A stretch of DNA of 64,000 nt, from the NCBI GenBank assembly GCA_017302295.1, contig JAFLDS010000001.1, forward strand, positions 124,001 through 188,000, given 5' to 3'. Below the pieces are notes generated by a model. It worked only from the letters and a program-made list of their open reading frames with translations, did no database searches and was not told where the DNA came from. Source of the stretch: Thauera sp. GTDB taxonomy: Bacteria > Pseudomonadota > Gammaproteobacteria > Burkholderiales > Rhodocyclaceae. The first letter of the stretch is position 1. Each line of letters opens with the position of its first letter. This document shows positions 25,462-33,462 of the stretch, in pieces. The position numbers were made by a program, and so were the translations under genes.

Positions 25462-26718
25462 ATGCTTACTGACACAGCGGTTAAGGCACTGAAGCCGCAG
25501 AGGAAATTGTACAAGGTGAGTGATCGTGACGGTATGTACGTCGTGGTCCAGCCGTCAGGTGCGATCGTGTTCCGGTACGATTATCGACTCAACGGACGGC
25601 GCGAGACGCTGACGCTCGGTCGATACGGCCCCGACGGCCTCTCGCTTGCCAGGGCTCGCGAGAAGCTGATCGATGCGAAGCGGGCCATTTCAGAGGGACG
25701 GTCGCCTGCTCAAGAGAAGCAGCACGACAAGCGTCGACTGAAAGAGGCGAAGCGGTTCGGCGAGTTCGGCGAAAAGTGGTTCCAAGAGTCGCGTATGGCC
25801 GACAGCACGCGGGCTATGCGGCGTTCCATCTACGAGCGCGACATCTTGCCAACATTCCGAAACAGGCTCCTGTCGGAGATCGCGCCTGACGATCTCCGCA
25901 TGATGTGCGGAAAAGTGAAGGATCGCGGTGCTCCAGCTACAGCCGTCCATGTGCGGGATATCGTGAAGCTGATCTTTGCGTTCGCGATCTTGCATGGCGA
26001 GAAGGTCGCCAACCCGGCGGATGAAGTTGGGCCCGCGTCTATCGCAACCTTCGTACCGAAGGATCGTTCGCTATCACCCGCGGAGATCCGCGTCATGCTC
26101 GGTCAGCTCGAGCATGTCCCGACCCTGCCGACTATACGGCTGGGAATGAAGCTCTTCCTTCTGACGATGGTCAGAAAAAGCGAGTTGCAGGACGCGACGT
26201 GGGATGAGGTCGATTTCGAGAACGCTGTCTGGTCGATCCCAAAAGAGCGAATGAAGCGGTCGAAGGCACACAACGTCTACCTGTCGGAGCAGGCGGTGGA
26301 CATCTTTGTCGCGCTGAAAACTTGCGCGGGTAACTCGCGCTATGTCCTTCCTTCGCGATACGACGCTGACGCACCGATGTCGCGGGCGACATTCAATCGG
26401 ATAACGACAGCGGTCGTCGTCAGAGCGAAAAAAGAGGGGCTGCCGCTCGAACCGTTCACTGTCCATGACCTACGACGCACAGGTTCTACCCTGCTGAACG
26501 AGCTGGGCTTCAATAGCGACTGGATCGAGAAGTGCTTGGCGCATGAGGACGGAAGGTCCTCGCGTGGCGTCTATAACAAGGCGGAGTACGAGCATCAACG
26601 CCGCCATATGATGCAGGAGTGGTCCAATATGTTGGACGCCTGGGTCTTGGGTCAGAAGTATCGTCCGACGCTGCTCCCGGCTACAATGGAATTGCTTGAG
26701 TTGGAGCCTAGTGTTTGA
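25462..26718 (+). CDS. P4-type tyrosine integrase (guaA-associated)
   Basis: 418 residues. The N-terminal DUF4102 arm-binding domain (ALKPQRKLYKVSDRDGMYVVV), a core-binding domain and a C-terminal catalytic domain are all present. The catalytic set is visible: Arg in MVRKSELQ, HDLRR, the later His in CLAHEDG and the tyrosine in RGVYNKAEY. It inserts and excises the element at the guaA 3' end. The start at 25462 follows a GGAGG site; upstream codons are not conserved. Its last 11 bp overlap the converging AlpA gene. Confidence 0.94.
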   Translation: MLTDTAVKALKPQRKLYKVSDRDGMYVVVQPSGAIVFRYDYRLNGRRETLTLGRYGPDGLSLARAREKLIDAKRAISEGRSPAQEKQHDKRRLKEAKRFGEFGEKWFQESRMADSTRAMRRSIYERDILPTFRNRLLSEIAPDDLRMMCGKVKDRGAPATAVHVRDIVKLIFAFAILHGEKVANPADEVGPASIATFVPKDRSLSPAEIRVMLGQLEHVPTLPTIRLGMKLFLLTMVRKSELQDATWDEVDFENAVWSIPKERMKRSKAHNVYLSEQAVDIFVALKTCAGNSRYVLPSRYDADAPMSRATFNRITTAVVVRAKKEGLPLEPFTVHDLRRTGSTLLNELGFNSDWIEKCLAHEDGRSSRGVYNKAEYEHQRRHMMQEWSNMLDAWVLGQKYRPTLLPATMELLELEPSV

Positions 26719-26977
26719 CGGGCCGCGAACGGCGCAGCCTGACGTCAGGGCTTGGAGCACGTTTGATCGCATTTGCGCGAGAGGCATGACGCCGAGCATC
26801 AAGCCAGGCTTCCACCTCTGCCAAGTCCCAGACGACGCAGCGCGAGGTGAGATAGAAGCGCTGCGGGAATTCTCCCCGCTGCTCCATGTCGTAGATCGTG
26901 CTGTCGGCAAGCGGTACGATCTCTCGTAACTGCTGCCGGCGAATTGTTCTTCGGGCGACATGTGGGGCAGTGCTCAT
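26708..26977 (-). CDS. AlpA-family transcriptional regulator / excisionase-like
   Basis: 89 residues with the MerR-like winged helix of AlpA proteins (REIVPLADSTIYDMEQRGEFP, then VWDLAEVEAWLDARR). Such proteins activate or assist excision of P4-type islands. I use the ATG at 26977, preceded by ggaga. The tail overlaps the integrase stop on the opposite strand by 11 bp, so the two transcripts are complementary at their 3' ends. The repeat-like TACGGTATG covers the start codon, suggesting self-regulation. Confidence 0.85.
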   Translation of the reverse strand: MSTAPHVARRTIRRQQLREIVPLADSTIYDMEQRGEFPQRFYLTSRCVVWDLAEVEAWLDARRHASRANAIKRAPSPDVRLRRSRPVKH

Positions 26978-27198
26978 ACCGTATCTCCACTTCTTTGCTC
27001 TTGTGGAGATAGAAGGCGATAGATCCTCCGCTTTGAAGCCCACGCGTGAACGTGTGCGGTAATATCGGGCTATAGCGTGTACATCGGACGGGTGGTCTCA
27101 ACGGGCAAGTGTCGTCTAGGAGCGGCGGCCGACCCTTTGGCTCTTGTTCGAAGCGGCGCCAACCATGGAATTTCAGCCCGGTGGAACCCGCGATTCAC

Positions 27199-27217
27199 TT
27201 CAAAATCCGGTTCCGAG
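27199..27217 (+). pseudogene. 5' part of a tRNA-Leu(CAA) 3'-half remnant, split by IS21
   Basis: The 19 nt TTCAAAATCCGGTTCCGAG match the anticodon loop (TTCAAAA, anticodon CAA), the 3' anticodon-stem strand and the start of the variable arm of a bacterial tRNA-Leu. The continuation lies on the far side of the IS21 element (29708-29741). There is no acceptor 5' strand, D-arm or 5' anticodon strand upstream, so this was never a whole tRNA here. A fragment from anticodon loop to CCA is the usual footprint left by tyrosine integrases. Confidence 0.72.
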
Positions 27218-27360
27218 TGTCAACGAGCATTGAATCGGGACCCCTTATTTGCACCGAAGAAGGACCCCTCTTGCCGACCGTGTCGCGACGGAGGGAGGGC
27301 GTAGCCCGACTGAAGTTGCGACACGGCCGGCAGTGAGTTCCTGGAGGTTGTCGCCGCTGC

Positions 27361-28089
27361 TCAGGCTCGGTCCTTGAGGCGCCAGCTATCGTTGCCGGTC
27401 TCGACGATGTCGCAATGGTGCGTGAGCCGATCGAGCAATGCTGTGGTCATCTTGGGATCCCCGAAGACGCTTGGCCACTCGCCGAAGGCGAGGTTAGTCG
27501 TCACGATGAGGGATGTGCGCTCGTATAGTCGGCTGATCAGATGGAAGAGCAATTGCCCGCCCGTCTGCGCGAACGGGAGATAGCCAAGTTCATCGAGCAC
27601 GACGAAGTCGAGGCGCGTCAGATAATCTGCAAGTCGTCCCTGACGACCGGCGCGGCCCTCCGCCTCGAGCCGGTTGACGAGATCGATTGTCGTGTAGAAG
27701 CGGCCGCGTTTGCCGTCACGGATGCAGCTACGCGCGATGGCGATCGCCAGATGCGTCTTGCCCGTGCCGGTTCCGCCGACAAGCACGATGTTGCGCTGAT
27801 GCGCGATGAAGTTCCCGCCGGCCAGATCGCGGACGAGGCCTTCGTTGATCGAGGTTCCCGGGAACGTAAAGTCATCGACGTCCCTGGCCAATGGAAGCTT
27901 GGCGACCGTGAGCTGGTATTTGATCGAGCGCGCCTGCTTCTCCGATATCTCCGCTTTCAACAGGTCGCCGACAAGGCGCTGAGGCTCATGCTTGCGCTTG
28001 AGCGCTGTAGCGAGCGTCTCGTCGTAGGCGGTGCGCATGCCATACAACCTGAGTTCGCCCATCAGGTCGAGGACTTCGGTTCGTTCCAT
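27361..28089 (-). CDS. istB: IS21-family helper ATPase IstB
   Basis: 242 residues of the DnaC/IstB AAA+ family. Walker A is [10 protein letters not shown] and Walker B lies in [13 protein letters not shown]. It is the ATP-dependent target-selection partner of IstA. The start at 28089 ([15 protein letters not shown]) comes 2 nt after the istA stop, the standard IS21 arrangement. Confidence 0.95.
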   Translation of the reverse strand: MERTEVLDLMGELRLYGMRTAYDETLATALKRKHEPQRLVGDLLKAEISEKQARSIKYQLTVAKLPLARDVDDFTFPGTSINEGLVRDLAGGNFIAHQRNIVLVGGTGTGKTHLAIAIARSCIRDGKRGRFYTTIDLVNRLEAEGRAGRQGRLADYLTRLDFVVLDELGYLPFAQTGGQLLFHLISRLYERTSLIVTTNLAFGEWPSVFGDPKMTTALLDRLTHHCDIVETGNDSWRLKDRA

Positions 28090-28091
28090 GA

Positions 28092-29588
28092 TCACGGCCT
28101 CCTCAGTTGATCGTATCGGGAGCAATCGGCGATCGGCGCCTGGCGAAGCGTCAGCGCCTCGGGCGTCATGATCGTCGCAGACGGGCCTGGATCGCGCCGG
28201 CGCGCGAGAATGTTCAAGATCACATCGGCCGAATGGACATTCTCGGCCAACGCCTCAACGCACGCCGCTTCCACCCCCTGCAACCCATCGGTGAGCACAG
28301 CAGAGAGGATTTTGACCATCTGACGGTCGCCATCATCGGAGCCCGCGAGCTTGCGACGCACCCTTTCCAGCGCCGCTGGCAACACCCAGTCTTTGAATGG
28401 CGCGCCATTGCGCAAAGCGCCGGGCTTGCGGGCCAGAACCGGCACGTAATGCCAGGCGTCGTAGATCGTCTCACCCCGTCCATAGCAGCGCGCATGCTCC
28501 GCGACGGCACGTCCATCCTGGCGGATGACGATGCGATCGGCGTAGGCGTTGATCTCCACGGGCCGCCCGACGGCGCTGGCGCTCACGGAGTACTTGTTGT
28601 TGTCGAAGCGGACGAGACAGGTCTTCGACACCGCGGCTGGCAGCGAATGGAATCCATCGAACTGGCCACGATAAGGAACGAGTTTGGGGCGCTCCTCATC
28701 GAAGGCTTCCCAGATCGTCTTGTCCGGTCGCTCGGGATGCGCGTGCGCCCTGGCGTAAGCGACGGTCTTGTCCATCAACCACGCGTTCAGCTCATCATAG
28801 CTTTTGAAGCGTAATCGCGGCGTGAAGAAGCGCTCGCGCACGAGCCCGACCTGGTTCTCGACCTGACCCTTTTCCCAGCCGGACGCTGGCGTGCAAGCGA
28901 CGGGCTCCACCAGATGATGCGAGCACATTTGCAGAAAGCGACGGTTGTATTGGCGATCCTTGCCAACAAAGATCGCATCGACCGCCGTCTTCATATTGTC
29001 GTAGATACCGCGAGCGCACGCGCCCTTAAAGAACGCGAAGGCGCGTTCATGCGCGTCAAACACCATCTCCTGCGTCTCGCGCGGATAGGCTCGAACAAAA
29101 AACATTCGACTATGACAAAGGCGCATGTGGGCAACCTTCACGGTCGTCGTTACGCCGTTCATCAGAACGATCTCGTGACTCCAGTCGAACTGGTAAGCCT
29201 CGCCGGGCGCAAACGACAAAGGCACATAAGCGTCCGCAGTCGCGCTCGCCCGTTTACTGCGCCAACTGATCGCATAGCGACGAACAGAGGCATAACTTCC
29301 ACCGTAACCGAGGTCGCGCAAATCCTCGAATAATCGAATAAGCGTCAGCCGCTCGCGCGATGATTTACCCTCGTTCGCCGAAAGGAGCGCTTCCAACTGA
29401 TCACGCCATGGGCCGATCCTTGGAAACGGCTGGGTCGAACGCTCGTAACGAAACTCGGTGGCGTCCGAACGAATAACCTTGCGCACGACCTTCCGCGAGA
29501 CACGAAGGTCACGACAAATCTCCTTGATCGGCTTGCCGAGAGAAAAATAAGCCCGGCGAATCTTGGCGATCGTTTCCACAATCAGCAT
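28092..29588 (-). CDS. istA: IS21-family DDE transposase IstA
   Basis: 498 residues. An N-terminal helix-turn-helix ([19 protein letters not shown]) precedes a DDE/RNase H-like core ([10 protein letters not shown], then YDNMKTAVD and the KGQVENQVG glutamate region). The C-terminal domain is typical of Mu/IS21 transposases. The start at 29588 ([15 protein letters not shown]) matches family length; 15 upstream codons are open. No frameshift or internal stop. Confidence 0.94.
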   Translation of the reverse strand: MLIVETIAKIRRAYFSLGKPIKEICRDLRVSRKVVRKVIRSDATEFRYERSTQPFPRIGPWRDQLEALLSANEGKSSRERLTLIRLFEDLRDLGYGGSYASVRRYAISWRSKRASATADAYVPLSFAPGEAYQFDWSHEIVLMNGVTTTVKVAHMRLCHSRMFFVRAYPRETQEMVFDAHERAFAFFKGACARGIYDNMKTAVDAIFVGKDRQYNRRFLQMCSHHLVEPVACTPASGWEKGQVENQVGLVRERFFTPRLRFKSYDELNAWLMDKTVAYARAHAHPERPDKTIWEAFDEERPKLVPYRGQFDGFHSLPAAVSKTCLVRFDNNKYSVSASAVGRPVEINAYADRIVIRQDGRAVAEHARCYGRGETIYDAWHYVPVLARKPGALRNGAPFKDWVLPAALERVRRKLAGSDDGDRQMVKILSAVLTDGLQGVEAACVEALAENVHSADVILNILARRRDPGPSATIMTPEALTLRQAPIADCSRYDQLRRP

Positions 29589-29707
29589 TCCAATCTCGGC
29601 CTCCAGGAAAACTGGAGACCTTTGTGGACCCATTTGCCCGGGGTCCCGATTGGACGAAAATCAACCCCATAGCGGGGTCCCTATTCCACGAAAAAACACA
29701 TTCCGAG

Positions 29708-29741
29708 AGGAGTGTCGGTTCGATTCCGACCACCCGCACCA
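29708..29741 (+). pseudogene. 3' part of the tRNA-Leu(CAA) remnant (T-arm, acceptor strand and CCA)
   Basis: After the duplicated TTCCGAG the tRNA continues: AGGAGTG completes the variable arm, GTCGG-TTCGATT-CCGAC forms a perfect 5-bp T-stem with a 7-nt loop, and CACCCGC plus ACCA gives the acceptor 3' strand and encoded CCA. Joined to 27199-27217 with one target repeat removed, it makes a 53-nt fragment from anticodon loop to CCA. The missing 5' half would have to begin GCGGGTG, which I do not find. Confidence 0.75.
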
Positions 29742-29785
29742 CCTTTAATCTCAAGGTAAACCGACGGCCAAAAAGTTCGAATCTC

Positions 29786-30252
29786 ACCCGGCTCGCCAGG
29801 CACTCCCTTGTGAACTCATCGATCACATTCAGCATGCGGAACCTCCGCCCGTTATGGGTGCGGTCCTCGACGAAGTCGTAGGACCAGACGTGGTTGGGAT
29901 ATTCCGGCCGCAGCCGAATGCAGGACCCGTCGTTCAGCCACAAGCGGCCCTTCTTCGGCTGCCTGTACGGCACCTTGAGCCCCTCCCGCCGCCAGATCCG
30001 CTCGACGCGCTTCATATTCACCACCCAGCCCGCCCGGTGCAGCAAGGCCGTGATCCGACGATAACCATAGCGCCCATAGCGGGTGGCGAGTTCGACGATG
30101 TCGGCGGTCAGGGCCGCCTCCTCGGCTCGCGCCATCGGCATCTTGCGCTGTGTGGATCGATGTTGCCCCAGAACCCGGCACACCAGCCGCTCCGATACGC
30201 CGAGCTTGGCTCTGACGTGCTCGACACAGCGCCGGCGCCGGGCGGGGCTCAG
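29786..30252 (-). pseudogene. IS3-family transposase orfB, 3'-truncated
   Basis: Reads as the N-terminal 130 or so residues of an IS3 OrfB: HTH-like RYGYRRITALLHRAGW, then WSYDFVEDRTHNG with the first catalytic Asp, and LNVIDEFTRECLA. The sequence after LASRV is unrelated, so the second Asp and the Glu of the DDE triad are lost. It is in the -1 frame relative to orfA, as in normal IS3 programmed frameshifting. Confidence 0.88.
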
Positions 30253-30527
30253 AAGTTTCCCGACGCAGCTTCCTTCAGGATCAGCTTCTCCAGTGTCAGG
30301 TCAGACACCGCCTTGCGCAGCCGCTCGTTCTCCTTCTCGAGATCCTTCAGCCGCTTAACCTGGTCGCTCTTCAGGCCGCCAAATTCCTTGCGCCAGCGAT
30401 AATAGGTGAATGCCGTCACCCCGATCGCCCGGATCGCCTCGGCTACCGGCCGTCCCTGCGACACCAAAACGTCGACCTGCCGAAGCTTCGAGACAATCTC
30501 TTCAGGCTTGTGCTTCTTCTGCGCCAT
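30249..30527 (-). CDS. IS3-family OrfA
   Basis: 92 residues: helix-turn-helix (MAQKKHKPEEIVSKLRQVDV, then VTAFTYYRWRKEFGG) followed by a leucine-zipper-like coil (RLKDLEKENERLRKAVSDL). It normally binds IS ends and limits transposition. The frame is intact, but its partner orfB is truncated, so at most it could act as a repressor of related elements. Confidence 0.9.
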   Translation of the reverse strand: MAQKKHKPEEIVSKLRQVDVLVSQGRPVAEAIRAIGVTAFTYYRWRKEFGGLKSDQVKRLKDLEKENERLRKAVSDLTLEKLILKEAASGNF

Positions 30528-30587
30528 CGCTCAATCCTCCAAAGGCTCGAAAGCCTAATTCAGGGAGGACCACTTTTCAGGGGGCAG

Positions 30588-30882
30588 ACCAGTCGATGTC
30601 GCGCAGGTGAGCTTCATCGCGCCTATCATCGTGGATACGGCGCTCGGCGCGATCGACCGTCACATCGGCGAGTTCAAAGTGCTGGTTCACTGCAACCAGG
30701 GCCTCTCGCGGTCGCCCTCGATTGCGTTGCTTTATCTACTGAAACACACGGACGCGCTGGGGTCGCAAGATCCCGCTGCCGCACTTTTGGCGTTTCGGAG
30801 GCTCTACCCGCCGTACGCACCTGCTCAGGGCATGGCGGACTATGTGCGGCTGAATTGGGCGAAGTATTTGCAGGATGGCTAG
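30588..30882 (+). pseudogene. Dual-specificity/tyrosine phosphatase, 5'-truncated by IS3
   Basis: The C-terminal part of a DSP-type phosphatase with the P-loop HCNQGLSRSPS (Cys-X5-Arg intact), then IALLYLLKHTDALG and a tail ending YLQDG. The frame is open right up to the IS3 end, with no start or ribosome site of its own; a GTG at 30607 could only give about 91 residues. The N-terminal half with the general acid region is missing, so loss by IS3 insertion is the simplest reading. Confidence 0.8.
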
Positions 30883-30999
30883 CTCACTTTCGGAGCTGTT
30901 CCAAAGATGACCTTTCGGGAGCGGGAGCCGCGAGCCTACTTGTGACCGACTCGCGTGGAGTGTCCGCTTCCGGCACTGAACCCAAGTTCCGCTAGTGAC

Positions 31000-32579
31000 C
31001 GAGGCTGTGTGAAAACGCGGCAGGATCGAGCAAATCAGGATAGCCTTCTGGGGTCAGCAGGAGGTGGGTATGAGCCGCTTCGTTCAGGGTGCAGACCGCC
31101 GGCAGCCGACGCTGCTTCCCGAATGTCTCGATGATTATGTGGCCGAGGACTGTCCGGTCCGGGTGGTCGATGTCTTCGTCGACGAGTTGGATCTGAAGAG
31201 CCTGGGCTTTGAGGGCATGACGCCGGCGGCGACGGGACGACCCGCCTACCATCCGGCCATGCTGCTCAAGCTCTACGTCTATGGCTATCTGAACAAGGTG
31301 CAGTCGAGCCGCCGGCTGGAACGCGAGGCGCAGCGCAATGTCGAGCTGATGTGGCTGACGGGGCGGCTGGCGCCGGATCACAAAACCATCGCCGACTTCC
31401 GCCGGGAGAACGGGCCGGCCATCCAGGCGGCCTGCGCCCGGTTCGTGGTGCTATGCCGCCAGCTGGGCCTGTTCGGCGCCGCCCTGGTCGCGATCGATGG
31501 CTCGAAGTTCAAGGCGGTGAACACCCGCGACCGCAACTTCACCGCCTACAAGGTGAAGCGGCGGATCGAGCAGGTCGCCGAGCACATTGCCGGCTATCTG
31601 CAGGACCTGGACGCGGCGGACCGGCAGGAGAGCGAAGCGGCCGAGGCCCGGTCCGGTCGTCTGGTCGAGAAGATCGATCGGCTGCGCGCCCAGATGGCGA
31701 TGCTGAAGGCGATGGAGGCCGAGGTCGAGGCCTCGCCTGACAGCCAGGTCTCCCTGACCGATCCCGACTCCCGCGCCATGGCGACGTCCGGCCGGGGCAG
31801 CGGCATCGTGGGCTACAACGTCCAATCCGCCGTCGAAGGCGAGCACCATCTGATCGTCGCCCATGACGTGGTCATGACAGGCAGTGACCGCGAGCAGCTC
31901 GCGTCGATGGCGGCCAAGGCCAAGGACGCGATGGGCGTGGAGGCGCTCGATGTGCTGGCCGACCGCGGCTACTTCTCCGGCGAGGAGATCCTGGCCTGCG
32001 AAACCATGGGCGTGACGCCCTACGTCCCGAAACCACAGACCTCAGGCGCCAAGGCCGTGGGCCGCTTCGGCAAACAGGACTTCGTCTACCAGCCCGACCA
32101 GGACGCCTACCGCTGCCCGGCCGGCGCACTGCTCCGGCGACACATGACGACCGTCGAGAAGGGCATGACCCTGCATCGCTACTGGGACCGGGCCAGCTGC
32201 ACCGGCTGCCAGCTGAAACCGCAGTGCACCCCCAGCATCGAGCGGCGGGTCACCCGCTGGGAGCATGAAGCCGTGATCGACGCGCTCCAGACCCGGATGG
32301 ACCTGGCGCCCCGCGCCATGCGCGTCCGACGACGGCTGGTCGAGCACCCGTTCGGCACCATCAAGGCCTGGATGGGCCACACCCACTTCCTGATGAAGCA
32401 CCTGCCCAACGTGAAGACCGAGATCGGCCTCCACATCCTGGCCTACAACATGAAACGGGTGATGGCGGTGCTCGGAACGAAGCCGCTGATGGAGGCGATG
32501 CGGGCCTGAGGCGATGCCGCTTCGCGCCTCGATGCCGCCTCGGCACCCTTGCAGCTCAGCGCGTTTTTACACAGCCTCG
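31000..32579 (+). mobile_element. IS1182-type insertion sequence
   Basis: 1580 bp bounded by imperfect 20-bp terminal inverted repeats: CGAGGCTGTGTGAAAACGCG at 31000-31019 and its near-complement CGCGTTTTTACACAGCCTCG at 32560-32579 (one mismatch). One intact transposase fills it. I cannot see a clean target duplication in the flanks. Confidence 0.88.
31070..32509 (+). CDS. IS1182-family DDE transposase
   Basis: 479 residues. The N-terminal DUF772-type domain (PTLLPECLDDYVAEDCPVRV, then GRPAYHPAMLLKLYVYGYL) is followed by the catalytic region with IDGSKFKAVN as first Asp, a coiled insertion, VLADRGYFSG and the C-terminal IERRVTRWEHEAVID region. The ATG at 31070 is used; a GTG two codons upstream is also possible. 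Intact. Confidence 0.92.
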   Translation: MSRFVQGADRRQPTLLPECLDDYVAEDCPVRVVDVFVDELDLKSLGFEGMTPAATGRPAYHPAMLLKLYVYGYLNKVQSSRRLEREAQRNVELMWLTGRLAPDHKTIADFRRENGPAIQAACARFVVLCRQLGLFGAALVAIDGSKFKAVNTRDRNFTAYKVKRRIEQVAEHIAGYLQDLDAADRQESEAAEARSGRLVEKIDRLRAQMAMLKAMEAEVEASPDSQVSLTDPDSRAMATSGRGSGIVGYNVQSAVEGEHHLIVAHDVVMTGSDREQLASMAAKAKDAMGVEALDVLADRGYFSGEEILACETMGVTPYVPKPQTSGAKAVGRFGKQDFVYQPDQDAYRCPAGALLRRHMTTVEKGMTLHRYWDRASCTGCQLKPQCTPSIERRVTRWEHEAVIDALQTRMDLAPRAMRVRRRLVEHPFGTIKAWMGHTHFLMKHLPNVKTEIGLHILAYNMKRVMAVLGTKPLMEAMRA

Positions 32580-32797
32580 ACTCGTTTCGGACCTTCAGCA
32601 TGTCAGCTTCGCGTCCGCACGATAAGCTGACATGCCCGGGAGCTTCAGTCTTTTCTGGCGGAGTGCGCATTGCCCATCGGCCATATCCAGGTGTCCAACT
32701 CCGATGGCACGCAAACGCTGAAGCGGCAGCGCGACGCGGTGTTCGCGACCAACCTTTCCGGTCGATAACGTACTGGTCATTTTGCCGAGCTTGCGGA
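32580..32797. other. Gene-free spacer with an 11-bp inverted repeat
   Basis: Between the IS1182 element and bdcR I find no intact gene. A perfect inverted repeat CATGTCAGCTT/AAGCTGACATG (32599-32609 and 32624-32634, 14-nt spacer) lies close to the IS end. It could be an operator or part of an older mobile-element end. A short open stretch on the plus strand (from about 32670) looks like a gene scrap but is not identifiable. Confidence 0.5.
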
Positions 32798-33391
32798 TTA
32801 GCCGCGAACCACCTGCTCAAGACCAGCCCCGGCGAGCCGGGCGGCGGCGAGCAGGCGATCGAGATCGTGCCCGTTGCGAGCGCTGGCGGACAGGCCGGCC
32901 ATGACGGTGCTCATATAGTCGGTCACGCGCTCGGCCTGTTCGGGATGGCGCGCGGCGACGAAGCGATGGATCGCCTCCTCCGCCGCCGCAAGGAACGTTC
33001 CGGCCGCCTCGCGTGCCTCGCGGTCGGTGCAGCGCACACCCTCGATAACGAGGCACCCCGCCGCGTCCGGATCGGCGGCATAGCGCCGCGCCGCCGCTTC
33101 CAGCACCGCGACGAGGCATTCCGCGACCGGGCGATCGGCGTTCAGCAGATCGAACAGCGGGATCGCGCCGGTACCGGCATAGCGATCGAGAATGCGGCTG
33201 TAGAGCTCGGCCTTGCTGCCGAAGGCGGCATAGAAGCTGGGCGGGTTTATCCCGATCGCCTGAGTCAGGTGCGCGATGCTGACGGCATCATAGCCACGCG
33301 AATGGAACAGCCGCTGGGCGGTCGCGACCGCTTCGTCCGGGTCGAACAGGCGCGGTCTGCCGCGTGCGCGGGATAATTTTGTATGAACCAC
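32798..33391 (-). CDS. bdcR: TetR-family regulator, BdcR-like
   Basis: 197 residues. The N-terminal TetR helix-turn-helix (SRARGRPRLFDPDEAV, then GINPPSFYAAFGSKAELYSR) and a TetR_C-type ligand domain with AAGCLVIEGVR are recalled from E. coli BdcR (YjgJ), which it resembles along its length. The GTG start gives MVHTKLSR, aligning with that family. It is divergent from bdcA with 71 bp between; a TTTGTA-N8-TACAAA repeat overlaps its start, so it likely represses itself and bdcA. Confidence 0.88.
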   Translation of the reverse strand: MVHTKLSRARGRPRLFDPDEAVATAQRLFHSRGYDAVSIAHLTQAIGINPPSFYAAFGSKAELYSRILDRYAGTGAIPLFDLLNADRPVAECLVAVLEAAARRYAADPDAAGCLVIEGVRCTDREAREAAGTFLAAAEEAIHRFVAARHPEQAERVTDYMSTVMAGLSASARNGHDLDRLLAAARLAGAGLEQVVRG

Positions 33392-33397
33392 TACAAA
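33378..33397. promoter_or_regulatory. Candidate BdcR operator
   Basis: Inverted repeat TTTGTA-N8-TACAAA covers the start codon of bdcR and lies in the divergent bdcR/bdcA promoter region, a typical place for TetR-family operators. Assigned from position and symmetry only. Confidence 0.5.
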
Positions 33398-33462
33398 TAC
33401 CTTGACGGGTGTTTCAAGTCGTTTATGTAGCGAGTCGTAAGTTATTGATCAAGGAAAGTCCG

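Larger units (their letters stand above)
27218..29700 (-). mobile_element. Complete IS21-family insertion sequence
   Basis: 2483 bp. Both ends begin TGT and reach a shared GGGACCCC: the left end is TGTCAACGAGCATTGAATCG followed by GGACCCC; the right end, read inward, starts TGTGTTTTTTCGTGGAATAG and continues into GGACCCC. A second GGGACCCC repeat lies inside each end or close to it, as in multiple transposase-binding sites. Perfect 7-bp direct repeats TTCCGAG flank it (27211-27217 and 29701-29707). istA and istB are intact, so it looks recent and possibly active. Confidence 0.94.
29786..30587 (-). mobile_element. Truncated IS3-family insertion sequence
   Basis: The right end, near 30587, carries the CCCCTGAAAAGTGGTCC terminal sequence known from IS3-type elements (read on the minus strand), followed by orfA and the first third of orfB. 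The element stops abruptly near 29786, before the DDE catalytic region is complete, where homology to transposase ends. It was therefore deleted from its left side, next to the tRNA fragment. It cannot transpose on its own. Confidence 0.85.

Noticed and set aside
27077-27336. Two short plus-strand frames before istB
   Set aside because: They run through the tRNA remnant and the IS21 end and have no similarity or ribosome site.
29509-29784. Continuation of the IS3 orfB frame past the truncation (reading VVGIEPTLLSE)
   Set aside because: This peptide is the complement of the tRNA-Leu 3' end and then of the IS21 end. It is a chance frame fusion, not a protein domain.
29771-29797. A second tRNA 3'-end-like string (GTTCGAATCTCACCCGG) close to the tRNA-Leu fragment
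   Set aside because: Its T-stem does not pair, and the right part reads in frame as the truncated IS3 OrfB (ECLASRV), so the likeness is accidental.
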